Shown: positions 1 to 6,574 of the stretch, one piece after another | Position numbering within the stretch: position 1 is the first letter of the stretch | Layout of the letters: the number at the start of each line of letters is the position of its first letter | NCBI GenBank assembly: GCA_013329575.1 | Contig: DUJX01000035.1 | Location: 1-14,174 of the forward strand | DNA length: 14,174 bases | Direction of reading: 5' to 3' | Source of the DNA: Halobacteria archaeon | GTDB lineage: Archaea > Halobacteriota > Methanoliparia > Methanoliparales > Methanoliparaceae | The notes under the pieces: generated by a model | Seen by the model: the letters and a program-made list of their open reading frames with translations, nothing else | Databases searched by the model: none | Told to the model about the DNA's origin: nothing | Made by a program: the position numbers and the translations under genes

Positions 1-80
1 ATCGGTTTTGCAGACCCACAGGTTTGTGAGCCTCGAGCTTTGGCTTGAGCCAATCCTGTGTAGCGTAGATCTGGGCTGAG
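1..80 (+). ncRNA. possible 3' part of a structured RNA (unidentified)
   Basis: This stretch is clearly richer in G and C than the AT-rich DNA after it and contains nested complementary arms. CACAGG at 17-22 can pair with CCTGTG at 55-60. Inside it, 32-38 pairs with 43-49 over seven base pairs closing a UUUG loop, and 11-14 could pair with 70-73. The inner stem holds one G-T position, which pairs as G-U only if the + strand is transcribed; the - strand would have an A-C mismatch. The longest + frame here (2-79) resembles no protein I know, including the aIF2-gamma tail often found upstream of this operon. I could not match it to tRNA, 5S, SRP or RNase P RNA. It may also be chance folding. Confidence 0.3.
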
Positions 81-81
81 A

Positions 82-101
82 TTTATTTATAGTATTATAA
101 A
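82..101 (+). promoter_or_regulatory. candidate TATA region for the PIN-rpoE operon
   Basis: AT-only runs TTTATTTATA (about 82-91) and TTATAAAA (about 95-102) directly follow the GC-rich segment and lie 70-90 bp upstream of the first gene start at 172. Spacing fits an archaeal TATA box with transcription beginning near 110-130. Which of the two boxes is used cannot be decided. Confidence 0.4.
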
Positions 102-171
102 ATCAAAGATTTTGGCATATTCAAAGCAATGCATTGCGATATACATGAACTGTTGCAGGTTCTGCTTATGT

Positions 172-582
172 ATGAAGATTATATTAGATACCAATATTTT
201 ATTGGTGCCGGGACAGTATAAAATCGATGTATTCGATGAACTCATAAGATTAGGTTATACCGAGTTTATCATTACCGATTCTATAGTACGTGAACTTTTA
301 ATATTAAGCAAAAAATATAAGAGTAAAAAAGATATCATGGCGGTAAATTTGGCAATGTCTTTAATTGATCGGTGTAAGATAGTAAGAAAAGATGGAGTTA
401 TAAATGACAAAAAGATTTTTGAGCACTCTGGAAAAAAAACAATAGCAGACGATGATATACTTGAATTAGCAGATGATATTGGAGCGGTTGCTACCAACGA
501 TAAGAAGTTAATCCGTGATCTTAAAAAGAAAGGAGTTAAAGTGGTTAGATTAAGACAAAAAAAATTTTTAGTAGAGGAATAG
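172..582 (+). CDS. PIN-domain ribonuclease, Fcf1-like family
   Basis: A 136-residue single-domain PIN protein, probably a metal-dependent ribonuclease of the archaeal Fcf1-like (COG1412) group proposed to act in rRNA processing. The acidic active-site pattern is complete: Asp6 in MKIILDTN, Glu41 in IVRELL, Asp94/Asp95 in ADDDILELA and Asp110 in TNDKKL. The open frame extends upstream to about 112, but I chose ATG 172 because the PIN fold starts directly at the first beta strand carrying Asp6; the upstream residues are Cys-rich and unlike the family. It is the first gene of the operon with RNA polymerase and ribosomal protein genes, seven bases before rpoE. This setting suggests a housekeeping role and argues against a VapC toxin; no antitoxin gene is adjacent. 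Confidence 0.85.
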   Translation: MKIILDTNILLVPGQYKIDVFDELIRLGYTEFIITDSIVRELLILSKKYKSKKDIMAVNLAMSLIDRCKIVRKDGVINDKKIFEHSGKKTIADDDILELADDIGAVATNDKKLIRDLKKKGVKVVRLRQKKFLVEE

Positions 583-589
583 GTTATAT

Positions 590-1162
590 ATGTATAAAAA
601 GCTCATACTCTTAGACGCAGTAAGAGTCTCTCCTGACAGGGTATATGGTGATACACGAGCTGCTGTTAAAGACGAACTAAAAAAGAAGTTGGAAGGTAGA
701 ATCGAACGGGATATCGGATTGATCTTGACAATAAACGAGATCTTAGAGATAGACGAAGGGCATATTCTGTTTGGTGATGCAGGGGTATATTTCAACGTTA
801 AATTTTCTGCATTGGCGTACGAACCGCTCGAGCAAGAGATCGTGGAAGGAGAGATCATAGACGTTGTGAAGTTTGGTATTTTTGTGAATATCGGTCCTTT
901 CGATGGTATTGTACACATAAGCCAGATATCGAGTGGATATATCTCGTATGATGAGAAAAATGCTCGATTGGTGGAGAAAGAGAGTGGAAGGTCTCTTACG
1001 GTGCGAGATATCGTTCGAGCAAGAATCATATCAGTCAAAATAAACGAATTAGATGCGAGAGGTATAAAGATAAATTTAACTATGAGACAGCCATATTTAG
1101 GAAAATTAGAATGGATACAAGAAGAGTTGAAGGAAGATGCTAGCGTGCAGGACGTGTCATAG
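590..1162 (+). CDS. rpoE1: DNA-directed RNA polymerase subunit E' (Rpb7)
   Basis: A 190-residue protein that with Rpb4 forms the stalk of archaeal RNA polymerase, which aids open-complex formation and binds emerging RNA. The N-terminal tip domain begins MYKKLILLDAVRVSPDRVYG (1-20), and an OB/S1 domain starts near residue 82 with EGEIIDVVKFGIFVNIGPFD, then DGIVHISQIS, both typical of the family. The length is usual. It starts at ATG 590 just after the PIN gene and its 3' end overlaps the start of spt4 by 26 bp, which implies translational coupling. The fixed rpb7-spt4 pairing is known across archaea and supports the call. Confidence 0.97.
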   Translation: MYKKLILLDAVRVSPDRVYGDTRAAVKDELKKKLEGRIERDIGLILTINEILEIDEGHILFGDAGVYFNVKFSALAYEPLEQEIVEGEIIDVVKFGIFVNIGPFDGIVHISQISSGYISYDEKNARLVEKESGRSLTVRDIVRARIISVKINELDARGIKINLTMRQPYLGKLEWIQEELKEDASVQDVS

Positions 1163-1319
1163 GATTGTAGAATCGGGTAATGTCTGTCCTGCCTGTAATT
1201 CGGGCGATTTAAGCAATGAATGGCAAGGATACATAATAATTATCGATCCCTCCAGATCCAGCATAGCAAAAAAATTAAATATAGATAGCCCGGGAAAGTA
1301 TGCCATTAAAGTAAGATAA
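1137..1319 (+). CDS. spt4: transcription elongation factor Spt4 (RpoE'')
   Basis: A 60-residue zinc protein that pairs with Spt5 and stimulates processive elongation by RNA polymerase. Four cysteines, Cys4, Cys7, Cys17 and Cys20, form the expected CxxC...CxxC zinc site. The family core follows: SNEWQGYIIIIDPSRSSIAKKL, then a glycine turn and a hydrophobic last strand. ATG 1137 lies inside the 3' end of rpoE1 and is preceded by GAAGGAAG, a good ribosome-binding site, so I prefer it over any later start (which would remove the first Cys pair). The next gene begins one base after the stop, so the unit is clearly one operon. Confidence 0.95.
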   Translation: MLACRTCHRIVESGNVCPACNSGDLSNEWQGYIIIIDPSRSSIAKKLNIDSPGKYAIKVR

Positions 1320-1320
1320 G

Positions 1321-1872
1321 ATGATAGAGTTACCTGAATCGGTTAGACCGTTATTAAAAGATCCGTTTGGTATCTTGTATAGAGGTACAGCTGGAGACGA
1401 ACTTGAATGTATGTTAAACGTGAAAAAAAATATCAAAGACTATACTAAACTAATAGTAGTCGGTGATGTTACCTCGTACTATTCTTTTATGGCAGATCTC
1501 TTGCCCGATCTTTATATAATAGATGCGAGCACCAAACGAGGAAGAGTATCTAAGAGTATAGACGAGATCTTGAATGAAAAAGTGTATAAGTCAATAAAGG
1601 TTAAAAATTCTCCCGCAACGATATCTGAATCTCTGGTAAAAGCGATAGAAGACGGGTTAAATGAAAAGACTGGTATTATTGTAGAAGGAGAAGAAGATCT
1701 CGCCGTGATACCGGTGATCATACTTGCGCCTATATCTTCCATTGTTTTATACGGTCAGCCTGACGAGGGTGTTGTATTGGTAAGGATAGATAAAGATTTA
1801 AAGGAAAGAGTTAGAAATATATTAAAACTTATGGATGGTTCTGAATTAAAAAATTATTTACTGAACAGGTGA
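1321..1872 (+). CDS. GTP-dependent dephospho-CoA kinase (DUF359 family)
   Basis: A 183-residue member of the archaeal DUF359 family, shown in Thermococcus to phosphorylate dephospho-CoA using GTP, the last step of coenzyme A synthesis. Recognisable conserved segments are the start LPESVRPLLKDPFGILYRG, VVGDVTSYY (about 46-54), IIDASTKRGR, VEGEEDLAVIPVI (about 120-132) and VLYGQPDEGVVLV (about 141-153). Length is typical. Its ATG follows the spt4 stop by one base and its stop region supplies the AGGTGA ribosome-binding site of rps24e. Its place beside transcription and ribosomal genes is a known archaeal arrangement and says nothing direct about CoA. Confidence 0.9.
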   Translation: MIELPESVRPLLKDPFGILYRGTAGDELECMLNVKKNIKDYTKLIVVGDVTSYYSFMADLLPDLYIIDASTKRGRVSKSIDEILNEKVYKSIKVKNSPATISESLVKAIEDGLNEKTGIIVEGEEDLAVIPVIILAPISSIVLYGQPDEGVVLVRIDKDLKERVRNILKLMDGSELKNYLLNR

Positions 1873-1877
1873 GATGA

Positions 1878-2171
1878 ATGGAGATAGAAATATTAGATAA
1901 AAAGAAAAATAAGCTGTTAAGCAGGGAAGAGATCAAATTCAAGGTAAAGCAGAATGGACCAACGCCTAAAAAGGATGAAATGGCTAAAAAATTGGCATCA
2001 CAATTTAATATAGATAATGATCAACTAGTAGTCATCTCATCTCTAAGATCGCGAAAAGGACTGAGTGAGACGATAGGATATGCAAAAGTATACGACGACT
2101 TAAATGTATTAACGCGTATAGAGGGCTCAAAAAAGGCTGAAACTACTGATAATGAGACAAAGGAAGGATAA
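1878..2171 (+). CDS. rps24e: 30S ribosomal protein S24e
   Basis: A 97-residue small-subunit ribosomal protein. It begins [19 protein letters not shown], has the central [16 protein letters not shown] segment and the typical GYAKVYDD near residues 67-74; the acidic-lysine tail is variable in the family. Two in-phase-looking ATGs occur at 1874 and 1878, but only 1878 is in this frame. AGGTGA at about 1867-1872, overlapping the stop of the preceding gene, is the ribosome-binding site at very short spacing. The stop overlaps the upstream region of rps27ae, two bases before its ATG. Confidence 0.95.
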   Translation: MEIEILDKKKNKLLSREEIKFKVKQNGPTPKKDEMAKKLASQFNIDNDQLVVISSLRSRKGLSETIGYAKVYDDLNVLTRIEGSKKAETTDNETKEG

Positions 2172-2173
2172 TA

Positions 2174-2329
2174 ATGGCTATAAATAAATATTACAACATA
2201 ACAAAAGATAATAAACTTGTACGGGTTAAAAAAATATGCCCAAGATGTGGGGAAGGCGTCTTTTTATCCGAGCATAAAGATAGATTATCTTGCGGTAAAT
2301 GTGGTTATACCGAGTATAAGAGCAAGTAA
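2174..2329 (+). CDS. rps27ae: 30S ribosomal protein S27ae
   Basis: A 51-residue zinc-ribbon ribosomal protein, easily overlooked because of its length. Translation starts [20 protein letters not shown]; the zinc ligands are Cys22 and Cys25 (CPRCGEGVF) and Cys40 and Cys43 (CGKCGYTEY). The order S24e-S27ae matches other archaea. AAGGAAGGATA just upstream serves as ribosome-binding site. It is the last gene of this operon: a T-rich stretch and a new promoter follow. In many euryarchaea a Kae1/Bud32 gene comes next; here it does not. Confidence 0.95.
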   Translation: MAINKYYNITKDNKLVRVKKICPRCGEGVFLSEHKDRLSCGKCGYTEYKSK

Positions 2330-2366
2330 CGGTATTGGTGTTTATTTATAATTAATAATTTTTATG

Positions 2367-2383
2367 ATATCCGATTTGGATAT
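2367..2383. promoter_or_regulatory. perfect palindrome overlapping the nitroreductase TATA box
   Basis: ATATCC-GATTT-GGATAT is a perfect 6-5-6 inverted repeat. Its right arm runs into the TATA box at 2381, so a dimeric regulator bound here would block the BRE/TATA site. The left arm belongs to a 12-base block, TTTATGATATCC (2361-2372), that recurs exactly at 3091-3102 in front of the helicase. Operator function is inference. Confidence 0.45.
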
Positions 2384-2396
2384 AAATATTTAAATA
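2381..2396 (+). promoter_or_regulatory. TATA box of the nitroreductase gene
   Basis: TATAAATATTTAAATA is a strong archaeal TATA match, about 45 bp before the ATG at 2430. This puts transcription start near 2410 and gives a short leader with ATGGTG (2416-2422) as ribosome-binding site. Confidence 0.6.
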
Positions 2397-2429
2397 ACAT
2401 CCAATATAACCCATAGATGGTGTTAACAA

Positions 2430-2969
2430 ATGAAGGTATTAGATATAATCAAGGATAGACGAAGTGTCAGAGATTTTACAGACGAAGATGTCAGTAACGA
2501 AGAGATAGAGACAGTGATGGAAGCAGCACGATGGGCACCGTCTTGGGCGAATACCCAGTGCTGGGATTTTGTAATAGTAAGGGATAACGGGACGAAACAG
2601 AAACTTTTAGACGCATTTGGTCCGACTAATCCGGGAAGAAAAAGCGTAGAAAAGGCGCCAGCTCTCATTGTTGTATGCGGCAGAAAGAAAGTCTCCGGTG
2701 CTAAAGGCGGCGAATACGTAACAACGAAAGGCGACTGGCTGATGTTTGATTGCGCGCTTGCTACCCAAAATATCTGCCTGCAGGCGCATGCACTCGGTTT
2801 AGGTACTGTTATACTTGGATTCTTCGATGCAGAGATGGTGGCAAAAATTTTAGAGATACCCGAAGATGTTGAGGTCGTGGTAATAGTACCGATCGGCAGA
2901 CCTGCAAGAGTTCCAAAAGCGCCAAAACGAAGAGAACTAAGCGAGATCATACACTGGGAACGGTACTAA
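2430..2969 (+). CDS. nitroreductase-family FMN oxidoreductase
   Basis: A 179-residue flavoprotein of the nitroreductase fold, which binds FMN and passes electrons from NAD(P)H or a similar donor to small acceptors; the natural substrate is not evident. Visible marks are the N-terminal FMN-phosphate motif DRRSVRDF (about 9-16), EAARWAPSWANTQCWDFVIV (about 31-50), FDCALATQNICLQAHALGLG (about 105-124) and the C-terminal VPIGRPARVPKAPKRR. Length is typical and the frame is intact. It has its own promoter, with a palindrome over the TATA box, and T-rich terminators downstream, so it is probably a single regulated transcript. No cobalamin or F420 gene lies near that would narrow the function. Confidence 0.88.
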   Translation: MKVLDIIKDRRSVRDFTDEDVSNEEIETVMEAARWAPSWANTQCWDFVIVRDNGTKQKLLDAFGPTNPGRKSVEKAPALIVVCGRKKVSGAKGGEYVTTKGDWLMFDCALATQNICLQAHALGLGTVILGFFDAEMVAKILEIPEDVEVVVIVPIGRPARVPKAPKRRELSEIIHWERY

Positions 2970-3031
2970 AATGCAGTTTGTAGAATCTGCTTGTCTTGTT
3001 TAGGAATATAGGGATAAGTCATATCTTTAAT

Positions 3032-3077
3032 CTTTTTATTTTTGTTAACAGTCTTTTTATTTAAATTTTGTTTTTTA
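3032..3077 (+). terminator. oligo-T terminator cluster after the nitroreductase
   Basis: Several T-runs (TCTTTTTATTTTTG, GTCTTTTTAT and TTTTTT at 3071-3076) follow the nitroreductase stop by 60-110 bp. Archaeal RNA polymerase terminates at such runs without a hairpin. Confidence 0.5.
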
Positions 3078-3090
3078 ATATATCTTTGTG

Positions 3091-3120
3091 TTTATGATAT
3101 CCTATCCGGTCTAAATATAA
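3091..3120 (+). promoter_or_regulatory. promoter of the helicase gene with shared 12-bp block
   Basis: TTTATGATATCC (3091-3102) is identical to 2361-2372. It is followed by TATCCGG and a TATA-like CTAAATATAA (3111-3120). The right palindrome arm is degenerate here (GGTCTA in place of GGATAT). The distance to the ATG at 3207 is about 90 bp, leaving a leader of roughly 65 bases; a second AT-rich box near 3150-3163 is an alternative. Confidence 0.4.
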
Positions 3121-3206
3121 CTTCTATTAAGAGTAAAGGAGATATTAGGGCATATCTATAATATGGTTGAAATTATGAGATAGATTATATTAGGATTGGG
3201 TAGTGT

Positions 3207-4964
3207 ATGCAGAGGTGCAAATATTTTTTGTTGAGCAAAGGTAAGACGTCGAATGGTAGCAATCTATTTATTTGTAAAAAGAAGAACGAGATTTTTTTAT
3301 CGTCAAATATCTGCAATTCTTGTGAAAATTTTACGCTTGAGGAGAACATAAATAATAGCAAGAACGAGAATAAAAATTTAGAATCTAGTAATAAAGATTA
3401 CAACAAAGAAGAAGATATCCTTAAATTATTTCCATTTAAAGAATTTAGGACGTATCAGAAAGAGGTACTTATTAAATCTTATGATAACCTTTCCAAAGGG
3501 AAAAATATCATCTTATCTGCCCCAACAGGATTTGGCAAGTCTGCTGTTAATATAACTTTCTGCCGCCATTATAATAAATCGTATTATGTTGTAGCTACGA
3601 AGAACCTGCAGGATCAGATAGAGGAAAAATTCGGCAGGTATGTCTCTATTCTGAAAGGGCGATCAAATTATATCTGTAATATTACGAAGAGACCTGCTGA
3701 TAGATGTATAAAATTGCACAAAATCTGCCCTTATGGTAAAGAACATCTGTTCTGTGATATTTGTAATTATCCCTGCCAGTGTAAATATTGCGAGTATGAG
3801 CAGGAAAAAAAGGATGCGGAACGTGCAAGAATCGTTGTGACGAACATGGCAATGTTGATGACGGCAGAATTTCTCACAAAACGCGATCTTATTATCGTTG
3901 ATGAGGCACATAAACTTGAAGATATAATACGGTCTAATATAAGCGTTACTTTTAGGAACGATAAGGTTGAAAAGTTTGGATTACCCAAATTACCCTATTA
4001 TGATGATTTTGGAAGATATATCCTCTTTCTTCAAAAGTATCGAGACGAGCTTAAAGTTCGGCAGGAGAACCTATTGAAAGAGATAAGAGAAGAGACGTCC
4101 AAGGGGATTACAACATCACGAATTTCAAGAATTAATGATATAAATGAGATAAATGAGATGATCGATAAGATAGATTTCATTTTGGACGATTACAAACAAT
4201 TTAAAGAGGAATGGGGAATAAAAAAATCTGATACAGAGATCTCGTTCTTTCCTATAATTGCAAAAAGATTTTTAAATAAAGTATTGGGCAAAGGCGACCG
4301 GTTCGTCTTATCCTCTGCCACACCACCGTTCAAAGAAGAACTCGGATCTTTTGGAGGTAATTTAGAGATCATTGCGGTTCCTTCCTCTTTCCCGGTAAGG
4401 AACAGACCGATCTATCTGGATTATGTCGGGTCTATGTCATTTTCTAACCGAGAGAAGACGATCCCAAAGGCAGCAGAGAAGATAAAGGAACTAGCAACAG
4501 ATAGAACCATCGTACATTGTCATTCTTATAAAACTGCCAACGGGATTGCTAGAAATTTAAAAGATTTGGGCTTAGACTATATCTTACAGCGGGAGGGGCA
4601 TAGAGAAGAAGATCTCGAACGATTTAAGAAGAAAAAATCTAATATATTCCTATCGGTCAATATGGATGACGGTATCTCTCTGGACGATGATATCTGCAGG
4701 GTGAACATTCTTGCTAAAGTACCCTATCCCAATTTTAAAGATCCCCAGATAGAGAAAAGGAGGAAATTAGAAGGTGATAGATTTATAGACATAATTGTAA
4801 CAAGAAAGATCGCACAGGCGTATGGCAGGGCAACACGAAGCGAGAATGATTGGTCACGATTCTATATTCTCGATGGTCACGATTCTATATTCTCGATTCG
4901 GATTTTAAATTTTTCTTTAATAAAAATAAAGAGCTCTTTCCGGAATGGTTTAAAGAGGCGATAG
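3207..4964 (+). CDS. XPD/Rad3-type Fe-S DNA helicase with frameshifted C-terminus
   Basis: A superfamily 2 helicase related to XPD/Rad3/DinG (COG1199), predicted to unwind DNA in the 5'-3' direction during repair. Walker A is APTGFGKS (105-112), the DEAH box is 232-235, SSATPP marks motif III, and motif VI is QAYGRATR (537-544). Between motifs I and II, GRSNYIC (Cys157) and Cys167, 174, 183, 186, 190, 192 and 195 supply the ligands of the XPD iron-sulfur cluster. An N-terminal extension carries Cys4, Cys23, Cys36 and Cys39, perhaps a zinc site. After residue 556 (YILD) the frame is wrong. A 23-bp tandem duplication (4851-4897) shifts it and gives a foreign 29-residue tail. With one copy removed, the protein would read on as DSDFKFFFNKNKELFPEW, as expected for the family, to a stop at 4973-4975 (581 residues). 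The motor domains are intact. Confidence 0.85.
   Translation: MQRCKYFLLSKGKTSNGSNLFICKKKNEIFLSSNICNSCENFTLEENINNSKNENKNLESSNKDYNKEEDILKLFPFKEFRTYQKEVLIKSYDNLSKGKNIILSAPTGFGKSAVNITFCRHYNKSYYVVATKNLQDQIEEKFGRYVSILKGRSNYICNITKRPADRCIKLHKICPYGKEHLFCDICNYPCQCKYCEYEQEKKDAERARIVVTNMAMLMTAEFLTKRDLIIVDEAHKLEDIIRSNISVTFRNDKVEKFGLPKLPYYDDFGRYILFLQKYRDELKVRQENLLKEIREETSKGITTSRISRINDINEINEMIDKIDFILDDYKQFKEEWGIKKSDTEISFFPIIAKRFLNKVLGKGDRFVLSSATPPFKEELGSFGGNLEIIAVPSSFPVRNRPIYLDYVGSMSFSNREKTIPKAAEKIKELATDRTIVHCHSYKTANGIARNLKDLGLDYILQREGHREEDLERFKKKKSNIFLSVNMDDGISLDDDICRVNILAKVPYPNFKDPQIEKRRKLEGDRFIDIIVTRKIAQAYGRATRSENDWSRFYILDGHDSIFSIRILNFSLIKIKSSFRNGLKRR
4851..4897 (+). repeat. 23-bp tandem duplication inside the helicase gene
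   Basis: The unit at 4852-4874, beginning GGTCACGATTCTATATTC and ending TCGAT, is repeated exactly at 4875-4897. The preceding T is also shared, so the match covers 24 bases at a period of 23. Because 23 is not a multiple of three, the second copy changes the reading frame of the helicase. Confidence 0.97.
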
Positions 4965-5046
4965 TTGACCGATAAACATTTTAGAGTTTGATTTTAAATA
5001 TAAAAAGATAAAAGAGTAAAAGAAAAAGATTTTAAAGTATTAATGC

Positions 5047-5054
5047 AAAAAAAA
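5047..5054 (-). terminator. oligo-T terminator of the por-purO-ftr operon
   Basis: Eight consecutive A on the + strand make a T8 run on the - strand, 12-19 bases past the ftr stop. This is a typical archaeal termination signal in the 90-bp gap between the two convergent units. Confidence 0.55.
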
Positions 5055-5065
5055 GGATAGGATAA

Positions 5066-5959
5066 TTAGAACAAATCTTTCAGATCTATCTTATACTTGC
5101 CGAGTTTTCCGCCATAATTTCCTGCGCTTATCTTTACAACACCCGGAACTTTTGTCGCAGCGGTTATGCCCTTACGCATCGCCTCTTTGATCGAATCTAC
5201 GTTCATACCGTTGATGACGATCTCATAAATACCGTTTATCCCGTCTGGAACTTGGCTATCCTTTACCTTATCTTTTAGCGTCGGGCAGAACTTCTCATTC
5301 GTAGAAGCTTTGAGAAATTTGTACTTGTTTGACCCAACCTTAGAACCGCTTGCCACAATCCCACCAGGGAAAGGTGTTATACAACCTTCTACATCTGATA
5401 TAACATCTACTGCAACCTCTGCCGCATTTAACGCTGACATCTGGTCTTTTGCCATTATAAAAAAGTTACCGCCTGCCACACCGTCCACAATTCCTATGTT
5501 CTCCTCTATAATAAAGTCACCCTCCATCATAGGGACAGAATAAACCGTTCTACCGCCTATCTCTTTCTTCTCATCAAACCCGTCTCCAAAAAATTTTAAT
5601 TTAAACCCGATATTTGATTGTTTCTCTGCGTCTGGCAGGCCATTAAATACTGCGGTCGTTGGTGCGGTTAAGACGCACTGCCCGATCCTATCCAGAATCT
5701 GCTCCTCTAATTTTTCTGTTTTTCCATGATAAATCTGTATATAAGCTCCAAATCTCCCATCTGGGGTCTCTTCTGGGTCTAAATATTTTTCAATCCCTGC
5801 TTCTGATGGACAACCGATTATAGATGTCCCAAAACCGGTCGCTTCTGCTGCAGCAACTTTTACCCATCTTTTATTGAGCGCCGTTATCAAGACTCGTGCG
5901 CATTTCATAGAAAAGGCCTCTGCAAATGTTTCTTCTATCTCAACATTGTTTAGTCTCAT
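5066..5959 (-). CDS. ftr: formylmethanofuran--tetrahydromethanopterin formyltransferase
   Basis: A 297-residue cytosolic enzyme that moves the formyl group between formylmethanofuran and tetrahydromethanopterin, the second step of CO2 reduction in the C1 pathway or the penultimate step of oxidation. The sequence follows the family along its full length: EIEETFAEAFSMKCARVLIT near the start, EATGFGTSIIGCPSEAGIE (about 38-56), TPDGRFGAYIQIYH, QCVLTAPTTAVFNG, VDGVAGGNFFIMAK and TPFPGGIVASGSKVGSNKYKF. Length equals the usual value. AAGGAGGT lies eight bases before the ATG, a near-perfect ribosome-binding site and stronger than those of the other operon genes. It is the last gene of the operon, 11 bases after purO. 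Confidence 0.97.
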   Translation of the reverse strand: MRLNNVEIEETFAEAFSMKCARVLITALNKRWVKVAAAEATGFGTSIIGCPSEAGIEKYLDPEETPDGRFGAYIQIYHGKTEKLEEQILDRIGQCVLTAPTTAVFNGLPDAEKQSNIGFKLKFFGDGFDEKKEIGGRTVYSVPMMEGDFIIEENIGIVDGVAGGNFFIMAKDQMSALNAAEVAVDVISDVEGCITPFPGGIVASGSKVGSNKYKFLKASTNEKFCPTLKDKVKDSQVPDGINGIYEIVINGMNVDSIKEAMRKGITAATKVPGVVKISAGNYGGKLGKYKIDLKDLF

Positions 5960-5970
5960 CTTAACCTCCT

Positions 5971-6570
5971 TTATCTTCTTTCCTCTGTTGCAAACTCAAA
6001 ACTATTATCTTCCTTTTTACATACAACGGCTGAACAGATGATATTATCGTAATTTAACATACATAACTCTTCTGCTATATCATTGGCGGTCGATCCTCTT
6101 ATAGATATCGCCTCAGGAACCGTTTTATTGTATGTAGAGATTAGCATGCATCTATCGTCCAAAACTTTATCGACCATAATCTTCTCTTTTTCGATGATAC
6201 CGATATACAAAGAGTTGCCATCGAAACATGCCGCAATTCTCGGGGTATTATACTCGTCTCTCTCATAATCCATTGAGAGAAGGGAGATTGCAATAGCATC
6301 TCTCCCAGGGTAACCTGCATCCAACTTGTTTGCAATTATATCCGTATGTACTCCATTAGACGCGACCGCCTTGCCTGATCCTACCATCTTTATACAGGTG
6401 TAGGCTATATACGGATTATTATAATCGACGGTCTTTAAAGATTCTATTTTGATGGAATCTCCATCTATCTCTGCTCTTCTCTCTGGAAAAGATCTGGATG
6501 CGAGGATATATCCGAGAAAAACCTTTTTTTTATCCGTGTATCCCGCTATTACTGTCCGGCCTATATACAC
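5971..6570 (-). CDS. purO: IMP cyclohydrolase, archaeal type
   Basis: A 199-residue PurO protein, the archaeal enzyme that closes the ring of FAICAR to make IMP, the last step of purine synthesis. Diagnostic segments are the start MYIGRTVIAGYT, ASRSFPERRA (about 24-33), NPYIAYTCIKMV (about 52-63), SNGVHTDIIANKL, GYPGRDAIAISLLSMDYERD and YNTPRIAA. Full length is normal. The start codon is GTG at 6570. AGGTGA, which also contains the porB stop, lies four bases before it, so translation is probably coupled to porB. Finding purO inside a por operon is unusual to me; the frame and motifs are intact. Confidence 0.93.
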   Translation of the reverse strand: MYIGRTVIAGYTDKKKVFLGYILASRSFPERRAEIDGDSIKIESLKTVDYNNPYIAYTCIKMVGSGKAVASNGVHTDIIANKLDAGYPGRDAIAISLLSMDYERDEYNTPRIAACFDGNSLYIGIIEKEKIMVDKVLDDRCMLISTYNKTVPEAISIRGSTANDIAEELCMLNYDNIICSAVVCKKEDNSFEFATEERR

Positions 6571-6574
6571 CTAA

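Noticed and set aside
1..80. A tRNA fragment: GGTCTGCAAAACC on the - strand looks like a tRNA-Cys anticodon arm, and TTTGCAG on the + strand like a tRNA-Ala loop.
   Set aside because: The anticodon stems pair over only three or four positions, and no T-arm GGTTCGAATCC or D-arm pattern exists at the needed distance.
172..582. A VapBC toxin-antitoxin pair.
   Set aside because: No small antitoxin frame is next to the PIN gene, and the operon is the conserved transcription/ribosome cluster that typically holds the Fcf1-like PIN protein.
568..1038. A long - strand open frame of 156 codons opposite rpoE1.
   Set aside because: It lies wholly over the unmistakable Rpb7 gene, has no ribosome-binding site and resembles no protein.
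2423..2950. A long - strand open frame of 175 codons opposite the nitroreductase.
   Set aside because: It mirrors a full-length conserved gene and its Ser/Thr-rich composition is typical of antisense shadow.
4965..5065. Repeats or a CRISPR-like array in the convergent gap.
   Set aside because: Only A/T-rich low-complexity sequence and a T8 terminator are present; no spaced repeats occur here or elsewhere in the window.
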